From positions 1 through 64,000 of the forward strand of contig LDXN01000006.1 of NCBI GenBank assembly GCA_001443445.1: a DNA stretch of 64,000 bases, given 5' to 3'. Under the pieces are notes generated by a model. It searched no databases. It had not been told where the DNA came from and saw nothing but the letters and a program-made list of their open reading frames with translations. The DNA comes from Candidatus Dadabacteria bacterium CSP1-2. GTDB taxonomy: Bacteria; Desulfobacterota_D; UBA1144; Nemesobacterales; CSP1-2. Of this stretch, positions 38,881 through 48,611 are shown piece by piece (within the stretch, counting starts at the first letter, position 1; every line of letters starts with the position of its first letter). Made by a program: the position numbers and the translations under genes.

Positions 38881-40340
38881 AGAAGGTATCTAATTATTGT
38901 TCTAACTCCAAAGCCTGTAGCGCCCTTTGGATACCATTCACCGCCCTTCTCAATGAATGCTGGACCAGCGATATCGAGATGTGCCCAAGGGGTATCTCCT
39001 ACAAATTTCTCAAGAAACATTGCAGCTGTAATAGCCCCACCGAAGCGGCTACCAACGTTTTTTACATCTGCTACGTCGCTTTCTATCTCTTTTCTTAGCT
39101 CATCGTCCATGGGTAGTTGCCATACCTTTTCTCCTGCAAGTTTTGCTGCCTTTATAATCCTATTTATCAGTCGCTCATTATTTCCCATTACACCCGCTGT
39201 ATAATCCCCTAAAGCAACAACACAAGCTCCAGTTAGTGTTGCCAGGTCAACTATTTCATCTACTTTTAGTTCCATAGCATAAGAAAGAGCATCAGAGAGC
39301 ACGATTCTCCCCTCAGCATCTGTATCTATAACCTCTATGGTCTTTCCGTTTAATGCACGAATTATATCGTCAGGTTTATAGGCTCTTGCTCCGGGCATAT
39401 TTTCAGTTGCAGAAATAAGGCCATGAACCTTGATAGGAGGTTTTAGCCTTGAAATAACCTTCATAACCCCGAGAACACAAGCTGCTCCTGCCATATCACC
39501 CTTCATTGTACGCATACTGTCCCTTGGTTTTATACATAGCCCGCCACTGTCAAATGTTATTCCTTTTCCAACGACTGCTACTGCTTTTTTGATACTACCT
39601 TTTGGCTTATACGTAAGATGGATAAATTTGGGAGGCTCATCACTTCCTCTGGACACAGCAAGGAGCCCACCCATGCCCTTTTTTTCCATTTCTTCCTTGC
39701 CAAAGATTTTACATTCAAGTTTTTCTTTTAGCGCAATCTCTTTTGCTGTTTCTGAAAGTTTTGTTGGGGTTAAAACTACAGGAGGTTCGTTTATCAAATC
39801 ACGGGCAAAATTGGTGGCTTCTGAGATAATGCTTGCATATTCTAGATCTTCTTTAAAGTTTCTTTCTCTGATACCGCTTGAGACAAATTTAACGTTTTTA
39901 ATGCCCTCCCACTTTTTATCATTTGTTTTATATTTGTTGAATTCATAACCTCCAAGCATTATGCCTTCGATAAGGGCTGAAGCGTTTTCTTTTTTTCCAT
40001 CAACTGCAAAACCAAACGCTATGCTCTCAGAAAATGGTTTAGCTCTCTTTGCTGTAAATATTCCTGCTTTTCTTAACACATCAGAAGAAAATTTCTGTTT
40101 TTTTCCTAAACCAATAAGTAAAACCCTTTCAGCACGGATTTTGCCAAGTGTATTTATCATCACGCCTTTCCCAATTTCGCCGTTAAACTTCTCCTCCTGA
40201 GATATCCTGCTAAGAGCTCCTCCTAATGCCTCATCCACCCTTTTAACCGGGCCCTTAATAACCTCTCCTTCAAATCTTCCGAGAACCAAAAGATTGCACT
40301 TTACTTGTAATAGGTCTTCTCCACTGAGTTTAAAGTCCAC
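38874..40340 (-). CDS. pepA: Leucyl aminopeptidase (M17)
   Basis: A 488-residue hexameric, two-metal cytosolic aminopeptidase. The metal and catalytic regions are clear: VGKGITFDSGGLCIKP, MKGDMAGAACV and NTDAEGRIVLSDAL. A variable N-terminal domain covers about residues 1-160. The sequence ends GATGFGVRTI, as usual. Its stop lies inside the CACGA repeat. With sppA it forms a likely peptidase pair that degrades signal peptides and small peptides. Confidence 0.95.
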   Translation of the reverse strand: MDFKLSGEDLLQVKCNLLVLGRFEGEVIKGPVKRVDEALGGALSRISQEEKFNGEIGKGVMINTLGKIRAERVLLIGLGKKQKFSSDVLRKAGIFTAKRAKPFSESIAFGFAVDGKKENASALIEGIMLGGYEFNKYKTNDKKWEGIKNVKFVSSGIRERNFKEDLEYASIISEATNFARDLINEPPVVLTPTKLSETAKEIALKEKLECKIFGKEEMEKKGMGGLLAVSRGSDEPPKFIHLTYKPKGSIKKAVAVVGKGITFDSGGLCIKPRDSMRTMKGDMAGAACVLGVMKVISRLKPPIKVHGLISATENMPGARAYKPDDIIRALNGKTIEVIDTDAEGRIVLSDALSYAMELKVDEIVDLATLTGACVVALGDYTAGVMGNNERLINRIIKAAKLAGEKVWQLPMDDELRKEIESDVADVKNVGSRFGGAITAAMFLEKFVGDTPWAHLDIAGPAFIEKGGEWYPKGATGFGVRTIIRYLLS

Positions 40341-40583
40341 GTTGTCACTCCTCCTCTTATCAAAATAAGTTTTTTATTCATGAATTATTAATATTAAAAC
40401 TTAAGATAGTTCTCTATGAAAATAAAAAACTATTATAGTAGATTTATCAGAATAAAATAGTTTACCATATTAAACAAGTTTATTAGTGGTTATAATTATA
40501 TCTGGCATAAGAAACTTACTTGGTAAAAACATTATGAGAGCATAAAATATTAACAAAATGATTCAAAAAGGAGTGCTAATGAA

Positions 40584-41003
40584 ATGAAATATGTTTCTAA
40601 ATCTCTATTTTGTGTATTCACATATTGTTTTATGTCTTTTGTGACTTTTGCTGCTCAAGAAGAATCCAAACCATTTGAAGCTAAACTCTCAGAAGATGGC
40701 ATTCAAAGGGTAGAGGTTATAGTAGATAGCTACTCGTTTGATCCCAATCAAATAATAGTAGTTGTAAATAAACCTGTAGAAATTACATTAAAGAGTGTAA
40801 CAAAGATTGTCCCTCACAATTTTACTCTCAATTATCCTGAAGCAGGATTAAATATAGACCAAGATATTGTACCAGGGGAAGAAATCAAAATAACTTTTAC
40901 ACCGACAAAGACCGGTAGCTTTGAATTCTACTGTAATAAAAAAGGTCTATTTGGCAGTCATCTGAAAAAGGGAATGAAAGCCGTTCTGGAAGTAAGAGGA
41001 TAG
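40584..41003 (+). CDS. Periplasmic cupredoxin-like protein
   Basis: A 139-residue protein with a signal peptide (about 1-23, ending FAAQEE). The mature part is a cupredoxin beta sandwich. Copper-ligand candidates are in order: His in VPHNFTL, Cys in FEFYCNKKG, His in GSHLKKGM and the Met that follows, the pattern of mononuclear blue copper proteins. AAGGAG is 12 bases before the chosen ATG because an ATG five bases upstream is followed by an immediate stop. It may carry electrons or buffer copper; no oxidase is adjacent. Confidence 0.85.
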   Translation: MKYVSKSLFCVFTYCFMSFVTFAAQEESKPFEAKLSEDGIQRVEVIVDSYSFDPNQIIVVVNKPVEITLKSVTKIVPHNFTLNYPEAGLNIDQDIVPGEEIKITFTPTKTGSFEFYCNKKGLFGSHLKKGMKAVLEVRG

Positions 41004-41169
41004 GATAAGATAAGTTATTTAGTATCTATCAAACATAAGATAATTACTTTTCACGTCGTAGGAATCAAATTCTATCTAAAACCATCAAATATGTAGACAG
41101 TATATTTCCTGTATATTAAACCAATGTTAGAAAGTGATTGTTAATAAAGATTTTGAGTGGGCGTAAAGA

Positions 41170-42231
41170 ATGTCAAAAGTAGTTTCTGTTGGTATATCGG
41201 ATGCTCCTTATAAGATATATCAAAATGAAGTAAAGGATTTTGTGTATCAACTGTTCCATCAAGGGCGAGAGGATATTGATAGATTAATCAATGTATTTGA
41301 TAACTCTATGATACAACAACGGCATTTCGCTCAACCAAAGGAATGGGCTAGCCAACAACACAGTTTTAAAGAGCGTAACGAATTATACGTTAAGAATGCG
41401 TGTAATCTTTCTGCTGCAGCCACAAATGATTGTATGAAAAGAATAAACGCAGAGCTTTCTGATTTTGACCATATCATATTTATTTCAAGCACAGGTATCT
41501 CAACACCAAGTATAGACGCCTTACTGATTAATGAACTTAAATTAAATCAGCACGTAAAAAGAACCCCTATCTGGGGATTGGGATGTGTAGGAGGTGCTGT
41601 TGGCCTAAGTCGTGCATTTGAATACACTCGCGCCTTTCCAAAGGGCGCAGCAATTGTTATAGCAGTTGAATTATGCAGTTTAACATTCCAGAGAGATGAT
41701 GACTCTAAAAGTAATATCATAGCCACTGCAATTTTCTCTGACGGAGCCGCAGCAGCGCTTGTAGTTGGGAGAGAAAACAAGCTTTTTCACAATAAGGGGA
41801 TAAACTTAATAGATTCACTCTCAACAACCTATTATGATTCGCTAGATGTAATGGGTTGGAAAGTAGTGGATAATGGCTTAAAGGTGATCTTTAGTAAGGA
41901 TATTCCTACAATAGTACGAAAGTGCGTAAGACCGAATATTTCTGAACTAACACAAAAACACAATCTATTAATTGAAGATATAAAGCATTTTGTTACACAT
42001 CCAGGCGGTCCGAAGGTTATAAATGCATATGAAGAATCTCTTAACCTAACCAACGGCTCGCTAGAGCTTTCAAGAAAGGTTCTACGTGAACACGGAAACA
42101 TGTCGTCACCTAGTGTGCTGTATGTATTAAATGAATTTCTTAGCGATGGAACATACAATCCTGGTGATTATGGTTTGATCTCTGCCCTTGGCCCAGGGTT
42201 TAGCTCTGAGTTAATTTTGTTTAAAGCCTGA
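41170..42231 (+). CDS. Type III polyketide synthase (chalcone synthase-like)
   Basis: A 353-residue homodimeric ketosynthase that extends an acyl-CoA starter with malonyl-CoA, without a carrier protein. The catalytic triad is intact: Cys139 in WGLGCVGGA, His277 in FVTHPGGPK and Asn310 in HGNMSSPS. FISSTGISTPSID is typical of bacterial alkylpyrone and alkylresorcinol synthases such as BpsA. The following gene overlaps its stop by one base and encodes a carboxyl methyltransferase-like membrane protein, as in Bacillus bpsA-bpsB. The likely product is a long-chain alkylpyrone, but starter and chain length cannot be read from sequence. Confidence 0.92.
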   Translation: MSKVVSVGISDAPYKIYQNEVKDFVYQLFHQGREDIDRLINVFDNSMIQQRHFAQPKEWASQQHSFKERNELYVKNACNLSAAATNDCMKRINAELSDFDHIIFISSTGISTPSIDALLINELKLNQHVKRTPIWGLGCVGGAVGLSRAFEYTRAFPKGAAIVIAVELCSLTFQRDDDSKSNIIATAIFSDGAAAALVVGRENKLFHNKGINLIDSLSTTYYDSLDVMGWKVVDNGLKVIFSKDIPTIVRKCVRPNISELTQKHNLLIEDIKHFVTHPGGPKVINAYEESLNLTNGSLELSRKVLREHGNMSSPSVLYVLNEFLSDGTYNPGDYGLISALGPGFSSELILFKA

Positions 42232-42758
42232 TGATAGCCTTTTGGTTATTTTTGCTTTTCGTAATTTTACAACGTCTAACCGAACTTCTCATTGCAAAGC
42301 GAAACGAAAAGATTCTTAAAGCCCAAGGAGCAATTGAGTTTGATAAGAATGGATATAAAGCGATTGCGGTGATGCATGTGGCTTTTTTTATTTCGCTTAT
42401 CTCTGAAAAGGTTTTTCTCCAGAGAACTTTAAATACATACTGGATTGCTTTTGCTGTTCTCTTTGCAGGAGCACAGGTTTTACGATACTGGGCAATTAAA
42501 AGCCTGGGTGTATACTGGAACACAAAAATTTTAGTCCTTCCAAATCATCAGTTAATTAACAGAGGTCCTTACAAACACCTCCGACATCCAAATTATATTG
42601 CAGTTGTAATAGAATTTGCTGTTATCCCTCTAATCTTTTCATGTTATCTAACAGCATTTGTATTTAGTCTAATTAACTTAATTTTGCTTAGGAGAAGAAT
42701 AAAGATTGAGGAGAGTGCAATAAGAAAAGCCTCAATAGGTTTTGCAACATTGCTATAG
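42231..42758 (+). CDS. Isoprenylcysteine carboxyl methyltransferase-like protein
   Basis: A 175-residue membrane protein with four to five hydrophobic segments and the ICMT core NRGPYKHLRHPNYIAVVIEF, the SAM-binding signature of the family. In Bacillus the equivalent BpsB methylates alkylpyrones made by BpsA. The ATG overlaps the stop of the polyketide synthase gene (TGATG arrangement), so the two are translated together. The C-terminus is slightly shorter and less conserved than usual. Confidence 0.85.
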   Translation: MIAFWLFLLFVILQRLTELLIAKRNEKILKAQGAIEFDKNGYKAIAVMHVAFFISLISEKVFLQRTLNTYWIAFAVLFAGAQVLRYWAIKSLGVYWNTKILVLPNHQLINRGPYKHLRHPNYIAVVIEFAVIPLIFSCYLTAFVFSLINLILLRRRIKIEESAIRKASIGFATLL

Positions 42759-42800
42759 CAGAAACGGAACTGAACTTATTTAAAAGATACACCTGGCTTG

Positions 42801-42809
42801 TGTTATAAT
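42801..42809 (+). promoter_or_regulatory. Extended -10 promoter
   Basis: TGTTATAAT is a perfect extended -10 element, 58 bases before the start of the interrupted gene at 42868. No convincing -35 is seen. Confidence 0.45.
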
Positions 42810-42867
42810 CTCATAAGTTAAATCGGCTTATTCATTTATAAGCACCGATTATCTTGAAGTATAACTA

Positions 42868-43359
42868 ATGGACATTTTGAATTTTATAATAAACCTATTT
42901 GTAAAAGGCCCCTTAGAAAGCATATTTTATTTGGTTTCAGTTATCGCTATCATTTTTCCCATTTTGACCTATCGACGTAACACATAATTATAACGTGCTA
43001 AGTGGCTCAATTCACTATACGGGAAATTCTACGAACAAGATCAATACAAAAACATGCGTCGAATAATCGATTATGAAACTGAAAAGCTTGACGAAGTTCA
43101 AAAAGCTACAGAAAAAAGTTTACTAGAAGGTCGAGAAGAATCTATCGAGCTTAGAGATGAACTTGATGATTACCTCAATTTTTTCGAGTTCATTGCTAGC
43201 CTTTGGAAGATGGAACAACTCTCTTTAGATCAGGTCAAAATGATCTTTGAGTATTACATTAACCGTATAGCTGACCATAAATTTCTATTAGATTACATTA
43301 CGGATCAAGGGTTTGAGAATTTGAACGCCCTGCTTTCTCAATTTAAATCCAAAAAATAA
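42868..43359 (+). pseudogene. Interrupted membrane-anchored helical protein gene
   Basis: One reading frame runs from the ATG at 42868 to the stop at 43359, but is broken by two TAA codons at 42988-42990 and 42994-42996. The first part encodes a membrane segment ending FPILTYRRNT. After the stops the frame continues RAKWLNSLYGKFYEQDQYKN and then the helical body (MRRIIDYETEKL, DYLNFFEFIASLWKM, INRIADHKFLLDYI). I recognise the pattern as an uncharacterised family in which the part before the break joins the part after it through a basic linker, so AAA-to-TAA changes in the linker would explain both stops. The 101-residue downstream ORF (43054-43359) could still be translated alone. Confidence 0.65.
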
Positions 43360-43370
43360 TATATAATGCA

Positions 43371-43799
43371 ATGGCTTCTTTAATAAGAAATCGAGACTAT
43401 ATCTTTGTATATGGAACATTACGTAAAGACTCAAAAAACCAAATGTATCATATTTTGGCTCGATATGCTGACTTCGTAGGAGTAGGAACATTCATGGGGA
43501 AGCTATATAATATTGGTGAATACCCCGGAACTGTCCCTTCAGACAATCCGGATGATGTTGTTAGAGGCGAGGTATATGCCTTACGTGACCCAAATCGTGT
43601 TCTCAAAGTGCTTGATGATTATGAGGGTTGTGGACAAGATGATCCTTCTCCAACAGAATTTCGTCGCCAAAAAGTCAATATTTCTCTAGAGAGCGGGAGA
43701 AATATTAACGCCTGGATTTACATTTATAATCGCTCTACAGACGGATTAAAAGTTATTCCTTCAGGAGATTACACGCAGTTCATTGAACTTAAGCAGTGA
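43371..43799 (+). CDS. Gamma-glutamylcyclotransferase-like protein
   Basis: A 142-residue protein of the GGCT/AIG2 fold. The substrate loop FVYGTLRKDS lies near the N-terminus, the catalytic acid is in VLDDYEGCG, and NAWIYIYN is the usual late strand. Members cleave gamma-glutamyl amino acids or gamma-glutamylamines to 5-oxoproline; the exact substrate is unknown. It lies 11 bases after the interrupted gene and may depend on its promoter. Confidence 0.88.
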   Translation: MASLIRNRDYIFVYGTLRKDSKNQMYHILARYADFVGVGTFMGKLYNIGEYPGTVPSDNPDDVVRGEVYALRDPNRVLKVLDDYEGCGQDDPSPTEFRRQKVNISLESGRNINAWIYIYNRSTDGLKVIPSGDYTQFIELKQ

Positions 43800-43870
43800 C
43801 TATTTTTAAGCAGATAAGTAATTTGTAGTTAGGTTATGTTCTATAATTGCTAGAAAAGTTGCTTACAAAC

Positions 43871-46800
43871 TCAACTCTTGGGTGTAAGACGAAGAATTAG
43901 GTCCCCTGCCTCAACACTCCCTCCTTCAGATGCAAAGATCTTCGATACTATGCCGTCCTCGGAGGCCTTGATATTAGTCTGCATCTTCATTGCCTCAATC
44001 ACAGCAAGTGGTTGATCAAGATTGACCTTATCCCCTTCTTTAACGAAGAACCTAACAATCTTACCGCTAAGTGGCGCTCCTACCTCCTCAGGATTTGCTA
44101 AATCAGCTTTTGGCCTTATCTTGACCACAGTCGGAACAGATTTATCAGGGATCCTTACAGGGCGTGGTTGACCATTTAGCTCAAATAGCAGGGGCCGCCG
44201 ACCATCTGATTCAATTTCACCAATAGCAAATAGTTTTATAAGTAAGGTTTTACCCTCTTCAATTTCAACTGTTATTTCGTCTCCGGGTTGCATACCGTAG
44301 AAAAAGGCTGGTGTTGGTATAAGAGAAATATCTCCGTAAATTGTGCGATGCTGATCAAACTCCTCAAAAACGCGAGGATAAAGAAGAGCAGATATAATGT
44401 CTTGGTTACTCAATGAGTGACCAAGTTGTTTTTCTAATCGTTTGGCTGTAGCGTCAAAGTCGGCTGGAGGGATAAGCTCACCAGGACGAACCTTAATAGG
44501 CTCTTCACTTTTGAGGATAGCCCTTTGTACCTCTAATGGAAATCCACCTGGAGGTTGACCTAAATTGCCCCGCACCATATCAATCACGGATTCTGGAAAG
44601 TTCAACTGATCTGACCTTTTTATTACGTCCTCAGTGGTGAGGTTATTTTGAATCAGATATAATGCAAGGTCACCAACTACCTTAGAGGATGGTGTAACCT
44701 TGATAATATCACCAAAGAGTTTATTTACCTCTGAAAACATATGCTTTACCTCTTCCCATCGCTCTCTAAGGCCGAGTGCGCGTGCCTGAGCCCTTAAGTT
44801 AGTGTATTGTCCTCCAGGAATCTCATTCAAGTAAACATCAGCGTTTGTTGATTTCATATCGCCTTCAAAGGGAGCATAATACTCCCTAACAGCCTCCCAA
44901 TAAGCAGATAGTTTATGTAAACCTAGCACATCAAGTCCGGTGTCACGCTCCCCCCCTTCCAAAGCAGCCACAATAGCGTTTAAGCTTGGTTGAGCGGTAA
45001 GTCCTGACAAGGTACTTATAGCCAAATCAACTATATCTGCACCAGCCTCTGCTGCCTTTAGTACCGTAGCTTCTCCGTTACCACTTGTAGCATGGGTATG
45101 AAAGTGAAGTGGCAATCCAGTTTCCTCTTTTATAGCCCGTACTAGTTTCTCAGCGGCATAAGGTTTGCAAAGACCTGCCATGTCCTTGATTGCAATAAAA
45201 TGAGCGCCTATGTTTGCAAGTTCTTTCGCTAAGCCCACATAGTAACGAAGAGAATATTTGTCACGCCTTGGATCAGTAATGTCACCAGTGTAACAAATAG
45301 CAGTCTCAACCACCTTACCAGTATCAAGAGCAGTCTCGATCACCACCTTCATACTTGGGATCCAGTTAAAACAATCAAAGATTCTGAAGATGTCTATTCC
45401 AGAAGCGGCAGCCTCTTTTACAAATTCACGCACTACATTGTCAGGGTAATTTGTATATCCTACAGCGTTTGCTCCTCGAATAAGCATCTGAAACATTGCA
45501 TGTGGCATAGCCTTTCTAAGTTGTGTAAGACGTTCCCATGGACACTCCTTAAGAAAACGTAAGCACACATCAAATGTAGCACCCCCCCACATTTCGAAAG
45601 AAAATATGTCTTTACCAAACTGAGCTGTAGCCCTAGCGATACTAAGCATGTCATATGTTCTCATACGTGTAGTAAGGAGTGATTGATGCGCATCTCGAAA
45701 CGTAGTATCTGTTATCAGGAGACGTTTTTGCTTAAGAACCCATTCAGCTAGACCCTTGGGTCCCTTAGTTTCAAAAATGCGGCGATGTTCAGGAATTTGT
45801 TTTAGATTGCCATCTGTTTCAGGAAGAGGTGGTGTAAGAGGAGGTCTTTCCACCCAAGAAGAAGGTCTTGCAAGTACCTGATTAACACTTAAGTCTCCTA
45901 TAAAATTTAGAAACCTTGTAGCTCTATCACGAGGCTCTCGAATCTCAAAAAGTTCCGGGTGTTTTTCAAGAAACGATGTGTCACAACCACCCATACGGAA
46001 AACAGGATGGCGAATAACATTTAGAAGAAATGGGATGTTATTCTTTACACCTCGTATCCTAAACTCCCTTAATGCACGATCCATTTTACTTATACACTGT
46101 TCGAATGTAAGCCCCCAGGATGTAACTTTAACCAGCATTGAATCATAGTATGGCGTTATTATGGCACCAACGTAGGCACTTGCTGCATCAAGCCTTATTC
46201 CAAATCCTCCTGGTGAGCGGTAAGCAATCAGGCGTCCTATATCAGGTCGGAAACTATTTGTTGGGTCTTCTGTTGTGATACGACACTGAAGCGCATAGCC
46301 ATGACACTTTATTTGAGATTGCTTGGTAATTCCGATCTCACGATCAGATAGTCTGTAGCCCTCAGCTATACGAATCTGGGATTGTACAAGATCAACCCCT
46401 GTAATGAGTTCAGTAACTGTATGTTCTACTTGTATACGGGTGTTCATTTCTATAAAATAGAAATTTCCTTCTTCATCTACTAGAAATTCAGCAGTGCCAG
46501 CACTTGTATAGTTTGCGGCACGAGCAACGCTTAGTGCTGCATTGTAAATCTTCTCTTTTAATCTGTTATCAATGGAAATAGACGGTGCTAATTCTGTAAC
46601 CTTCTGATGCCTTCTTTGTACTGAGCAGTCACGCTCAAATAAGTGAACTATATTGCCATACCGGTCACCCAAGATCTGTACTTCGATATGCTTCGGATTT
46701 TGAACATATTTCTCAAGTATTAATGCATCGCTTCCAAATGCGCTTTTGGCCTCGGAGCGCGCCTGTGCGAGATTCTCAAGTAGTGACTTACGATCTACAG

Positions 46801-47353
46801 CAACACGGATACCGCGCCCTCCTCCACCATGGGCAGCCTTTATAAGAACTGGATATCCATGTACACCTGCAAACTCGATAGCCTCATTATCACTCGTTAT
46901 AAATCCTTCCGTGCCCGGCACAATAGGCACCCCAACACTTTCTGCAAGGCGCCTTGCCTCTGCTTTATCACCCATAAGCGATATGATTTCAGGAGAAGGA
47001 CCTATGAACACTATTCCAGCCTCTTCACAAGCACGAGAAAACTCAGAATTTTCAGATAGAAACCCATAGCCTGGATGTATTGCATCCACCTTCTTATCCA
47101 GAGCCAACTTAATAATGCCTTCAATATCTAAATATGCCTCAACAGGACCCTTACCCTTTCCTATGAGATAGGCTTCATCGGCTTTATTTCTGTGTAGAGA
47201 AAATGCATCCTCCTCAGAATAGATAGCGATTGTGGTAATTCCGAGTTCTGTACACGCACGAAAGACACGGATTGCAATCTCCCCACGATTTGCAACCAAA
47301 ACTCTACGAAAGGGTTTGACACTAATCCTTTTTTTATAAGTACGTCGGTTCAA
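43871..47353 (-). CDS. pyc: Pyruvate carboxylase
   Basis: An 1160-residue single-chain biotin enzyme that makes oxaloacetate from pyruvate and bicarbonate. The biotin carboxylase domain is first (RVLVANRGEIAIRVFRACTE, KAAHGGGGRGIR, FIEMNTRIQVEHTVTE). The carboxyltransferase domain follows (TTFRDAHQSLLTTRMRT, RIFDCFNW, the metal-site HFHTHATSGNGEA), and the biotinyl domain has VIEAMKMQ. A GTG six codons upstream is possible, but an AGGAGGT lies just before the TTG at 47353, which I prefer, although the spacing is short. It stands alone and would supply anaplerosis or gluconeogenesis. Confidence 0.96.
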   Translation of the reverse strand: MNRRTYKKRISVKPFRRVLVANRGEIAIRVFRACTELGITTIAIYSEEDAFSLHRNKADEAYLIGKGKGPVEAYLDIEGIIKLALDKKVDAIHPGYGFLSENSEFSRACEEAGIVFIGPSPEIISLMGDKAEARRLAESVGVPIVPGTEGFITSDNEAIEFAGVHGYPVLIKAAHGGGGRGIRVAVDRKSLLENLAQARSEAKSAFGSDALILEKYVQNPKHIEVQILGDRYGNIVHLFERDCSVQRRHQKVTELAPSISIDNRLKEKIYNAALSVARAANYTSAGTAEFLVDEEGNFYFIEMNTRIQVEHTVTELITGVDLVQSQIRIAEGYRLSDREIGITKQSQIKCHGYALQCRITTEDPTNSFRPDIGRLIAYRSPGGFGIRLDAASAYVGAIITPYYDSMLVKVTSWGLTFEQCISKMDRALREFRIRGVKNNIPFLLNVIRHPVFRMGGCDTSFLEKHPELFEIREPRDRATRFLNFIGDLSVNQVLARPSSWVERPPLTPPLPETDGNLKQIPEHRRIFETKGPKGLAEWVLKQKRLLITDTTFRDAHQSLLTTRMRTYDMLSIARATAQFGKDIFSFEMWGGATFDVCLRFLKECPWERLTQLRKAMPHAMFQMLIRGANAVGYTNYPDNVVREFVKEAAASGIDIFRIFDCFNWIPSMKVVIETALDTGKVVETAICYTGDITDPRRDKYSLRYYVGLAKELANIGAHFIAIKDMAGLCKPYAAEKLVRAIKEETGLPLHFHTHATSGNGEATVLKAAEAGADIVDLAISTLSGLTAQPSLNAIVAALEGGERDTGLDVLGLHKLSAYWEAVREYYAPFEGDMKSTNADVYLNEIPGGQYTNLRAQARALGLRERWEEVKHMFSEVNKLFGDIIKVTPSSKVVGDLALYLIQNNLTTEDVIKRSDQLNFPESVIDMVRGNLGQPPGGFPLEVQRAILKSEEPIKVRPGELIPPADFDATAKRLEKQLGHSLSNQDIISALLYPRVFEEFDQHRTIYGDISLIPTPAFFYGMQPGDEITVEIEEGKTLLIKLFAIGEIESDGRRPLLFELNGQPRPVRIPDKSVPTVVKIRPKADLANPEEVGAPLSGKIVRFFVKEGDKVNLDQPLAVIEAMKMQTNIKASEDGIVSKIFASEGGSVEAGDLILRLTPKS

Positions 47354-47715
47354 TTTACCTCCTTTTTCCACCTATGAAGAGTTTATTCGAGCCGATATAT
47401 TGTTCGAGATATACCATTATTACCTTCAATTGCATACATATCTATAAACCTGCTTGATTATATGTTTTCGAGGAATCGAAATGTCATAGTTAATCAATTT
47501 TATTATACAATTATTAATTACTGTTTTGAAGTTTCTCATCAAAAGTTTCAAAGAAGTAGGACGATCTTATACATATTAAATGGGTTAATGACGATTCATA
47601 CATTTGATATCTTCAAAACCGATTGTATATAAAGGTATAATATGGTTAAAACCAATTTATAAATATAAAATATCTAAATTCAACTAATATATAAAATAAA
47701 AAGATAGTTGAAAAA
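47354..47715. other. AT-rich intergenic region upstream of pyc
   Basis: A 362-base gap between divergent genes without an ORF or RNA gene. It must hold the promoters of pyc and of the membrane protein gene, but none is clear enough to mark. Confidence 0.4.
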
Positions 47716-48384
47716 ATGATAGAAAAAAGATTTTCTAAAGGGGAAGCCGTAAAATTTGGATGGAGCATGGTAAAAAACAATCTCATTTTTTTTGTAGGTC
47801 TATTCATTGCAGATGGACTAATTTATCAAGCTCTTGAGATCATTAGCAAGTCAACCAAAGAAAATATTCCTGCCCTTTCGTTTGTTTCTGATATTGTTTA
47901 TCTCTTTATACAAATAATAGTTCAGATGGGATTAATAAAAATCTCCTTAAGGATTTGTGATAATATGAAGTGCGAGTTAGCTGATTTTTTTTCTGATTTG
48001 CTATCTTGTTTGCCGCTTTTCTTTAAGTATTTACTCGGTACGATTTTATACCTCTTGATCGTTCTTAGTGGCATAATTCTTCTCATTATCCCAGGCGTCA
48101 TATGGAGCGTTAAATATAGTTTCTTTGGTTATTTTATTATAGACAAGGGTCTCGGTCCAATCGAAGCTTTAAAAGAAAGCTCATTAATTACAAAAGGTGC
48201 CAAACAGGATTTGTTTCTATTTTGGTTACTAATTTCAGCTGTTAATTTTCTTGGTGTACTAGCATTTTTTATAGGTCTCTTTGTTACAATTCCTATAACG
48301 GTAGTGGCTATAGGATTTGTATACAGAAAACTACTAAATAAAACTGGAGCTGCGCAAACCACAGTTTTATTAATTGGTCCTTGA
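47716..48384 (+). CDS. Multi-spanning membrane protein, function unknown
   Basis: A 222-residue integral membrane protein with about five hydrophobic segments. The stretch IPGVIWSVKYSFFGYFIIDK and the GPIEALKESSLITKG after it resemble the DUF975 or GlpQ-membrane-domain type of protein, in which an amphipathic helix follows a proline-containing segment. No catalytic residues are seen. It appears monocistronic, with hemB starting 227 bases later. Confidence 0.75.
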   Translation: MIEKRFSKGEAVKFGWSMVKNNLIFFVGLFIADGLIYQALEIISKSTKENIPALSFVSDIVYLFIQIIVQMGLIKISLRICDNMKCELADFFSDLLSCLPLFFKYLLGTILYLLIVLSGIILLIIPGVIWSVKYSFFGYFIIDKGLGPIEALKESSLITKGAKQDLFLFWLLISAVNFLGVLAFFIGLFVTIPITVVAIGFVYRKLLNKTGAAQTTVLLIGP

Positions 48385-48611
48385 TCTAATTGGGTGTGGT
48401 TTTATTCCTGTGTTTTTGGGTGGTTGGCGTGTGAAATTTGTTTATCTATACAATAGCGGAAATTGAATATTGAGTTAATTTTCTTAATTTATCAACAATG
48501 CTAGAGCCCTACTGAACCAAAACAACATTGAGATAGATGTACTAGAATTAATAAAAAGCATAGAATTTAATATTGACTATGAGATACTATAACAATTAAA
48601 CTTTAGTTTAA

